From: Pseudomonas sp. B33.4
GTDB taxonomy: Bacteria > Pseudomonadota > Gammaproteobacteria > Pseudomonadales > Pseudomonadaceae
Length of the DNA stretch: 64,000 nucleotides
Reading direction: 5' to 3'
NCBI RefSeq assembly: GCF_034555375.1
Contig: NZ_CP140706.1
Span: forward strand, 3,029,001 to 3,093,000
Both the position numbers and the translations under genes were made by a program. Under the pieces are notes generated by a model. It saw only the letters and a program-made list of their open reading frames with translations, was not told the origin of the DNA and ran no database searches. Positions 63,820 to 64,000 of this stretch are shown in pieces. How positions within the stretch are numbered: position 1 is the stretch's first letter; each line of letters opens with the position of its first letter.

Positions 63820-64000
63820 ATGAAGATGGCGAAGGCCCCAGCCACCGCTCCGTTATTCAAGGCTTTGGGTGACTATAAAAGCATCCTGATCAGCGTCGGC
63901 TGCTTTACCGCGCTGATTAACGTGCTGATGCTGGTGCCCTCCATCTATATGCTCCAGGTCTATGACCGAGTGCTGTCGTCGCAGAACGAAACGACCCTGG
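63820..64000 (+). CDS. aprD: Type I secretion ABC transporter AprD (start only)
   Basis: The first 60 codons of the inner-membrane ATPase/permease for AprA export; the gene runs off the window. The ATG at 63820 follows AGGAAG. The beginning, [20 protein letters not shown] and then [21 protein letters not shown], contains the first membrane helix and the conserved [15 protein letters not shown] stretch of PrtD/AprD-like transporters. The 209 bases between inh and this start show no other gene. Confidence 0.92.
   Translation, partial: MKMAKAPATAPLFKALGDYKSILISVGCFTALINVLMLVPSIYMLQVYDRVLSSQNETTL

Overview
The window reads as chromosome of a fluorescent-group Pseudomonas (P. fluorescens complex). 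Evidence: a complete mannitol/polyol operon in the gene order published for P. fluorescens (mtlR, mtlEFGKDYZ), MexEF-OprN with MexT and MexS, an AprA protease locus with its inhibitor and exporter, OprD-type porin, DUF1652, and many paired palindromic REP elements of the types ending in a 'GTAGGAG' arm. Most genes look GC-rich (one mtl line counted by hand gave 65%); the 14-20 kb block is clearly more AT-rich (three hand-counted 60-base lines gave 40-48%). No tRNA, rRNA, CRISPR array or insertion sequence was seen.

Layout. 1-3.9 kb: 5'-part of a type VI secretion VgrG (reverse, cut by the window edge), an OprD-family porin, a lytic-transglycosylase-like lipoprotein. 3.9-13.9 kb: the polyol regulon, read on the reverse strand from mtlR through mtlE-F-G-K-D-Y-Z, with REP pairs and a 43-bp triple repeat in its internal gaps. 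13.9-20.2 kb: an AT-rich reverse-strand group made of a 1299-residue toxin-like protein ending in an aspzincin (M35-type) metallopeptidase domain, a GT-B glycosyltransferase and a PI-PLC-X protein. 20.4-30.9 kb: a large signalling island: receiver protein; hybrid kinase with three receivers, CheR, CheB, receiver-kinase and receiver in a tightly overlapping forward operon; then a convergent KaiC-like ATPase plus hybrid kinase operon. 31-35.5 kb: TPR/HEAT-like membrane protein divergent from an AaeB/DUF1656/AaeA-like efflux operon. 35.7-48.1 kb: mexEF-oprN, then an M20 peptidase and a PAAR-lipase-lipoprotein type VI effector cassette lying between mexE and its presumed regulators mexT and mexS. 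48.7-57.2 kb: an unrecognised 488-residue protein, a MocR-like regulator that lacks the PLP lysine, phosphoglucomutase, pirin, a helicase-IV-like UvrD family helicase, DUF1652. 57.4-61.2 kb: an NTF2-AraC fusion regulator with a putrescine-type oxidase, a cupin and a polyamine-binding protein. 61.3-64 kb: aprA, inhibitor, and the start of aprD (cut by the window edge).

How it fits together. The mtl genes form an uptake-oxidation-phosphorylation route for mannitol, sorbitol and arabitol. The 20-31 kb genes look like one or two phosphorelays with chemotaxis-type methylation enzymes but no methyl-accepting chemoreceptor. VgrG, the PAAR cassette and possibly the M35 protein are interbacterial or host-directed weapons, and AprA is an exported protease. 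The most unusual items are the M35-tipped giant protein with its two companions, the KaiC-kinase-CheR/CheB island, the effector cassette lodged inside the mex locus, and the catalytically degenerate MocR-like protein next to an unknown gene.
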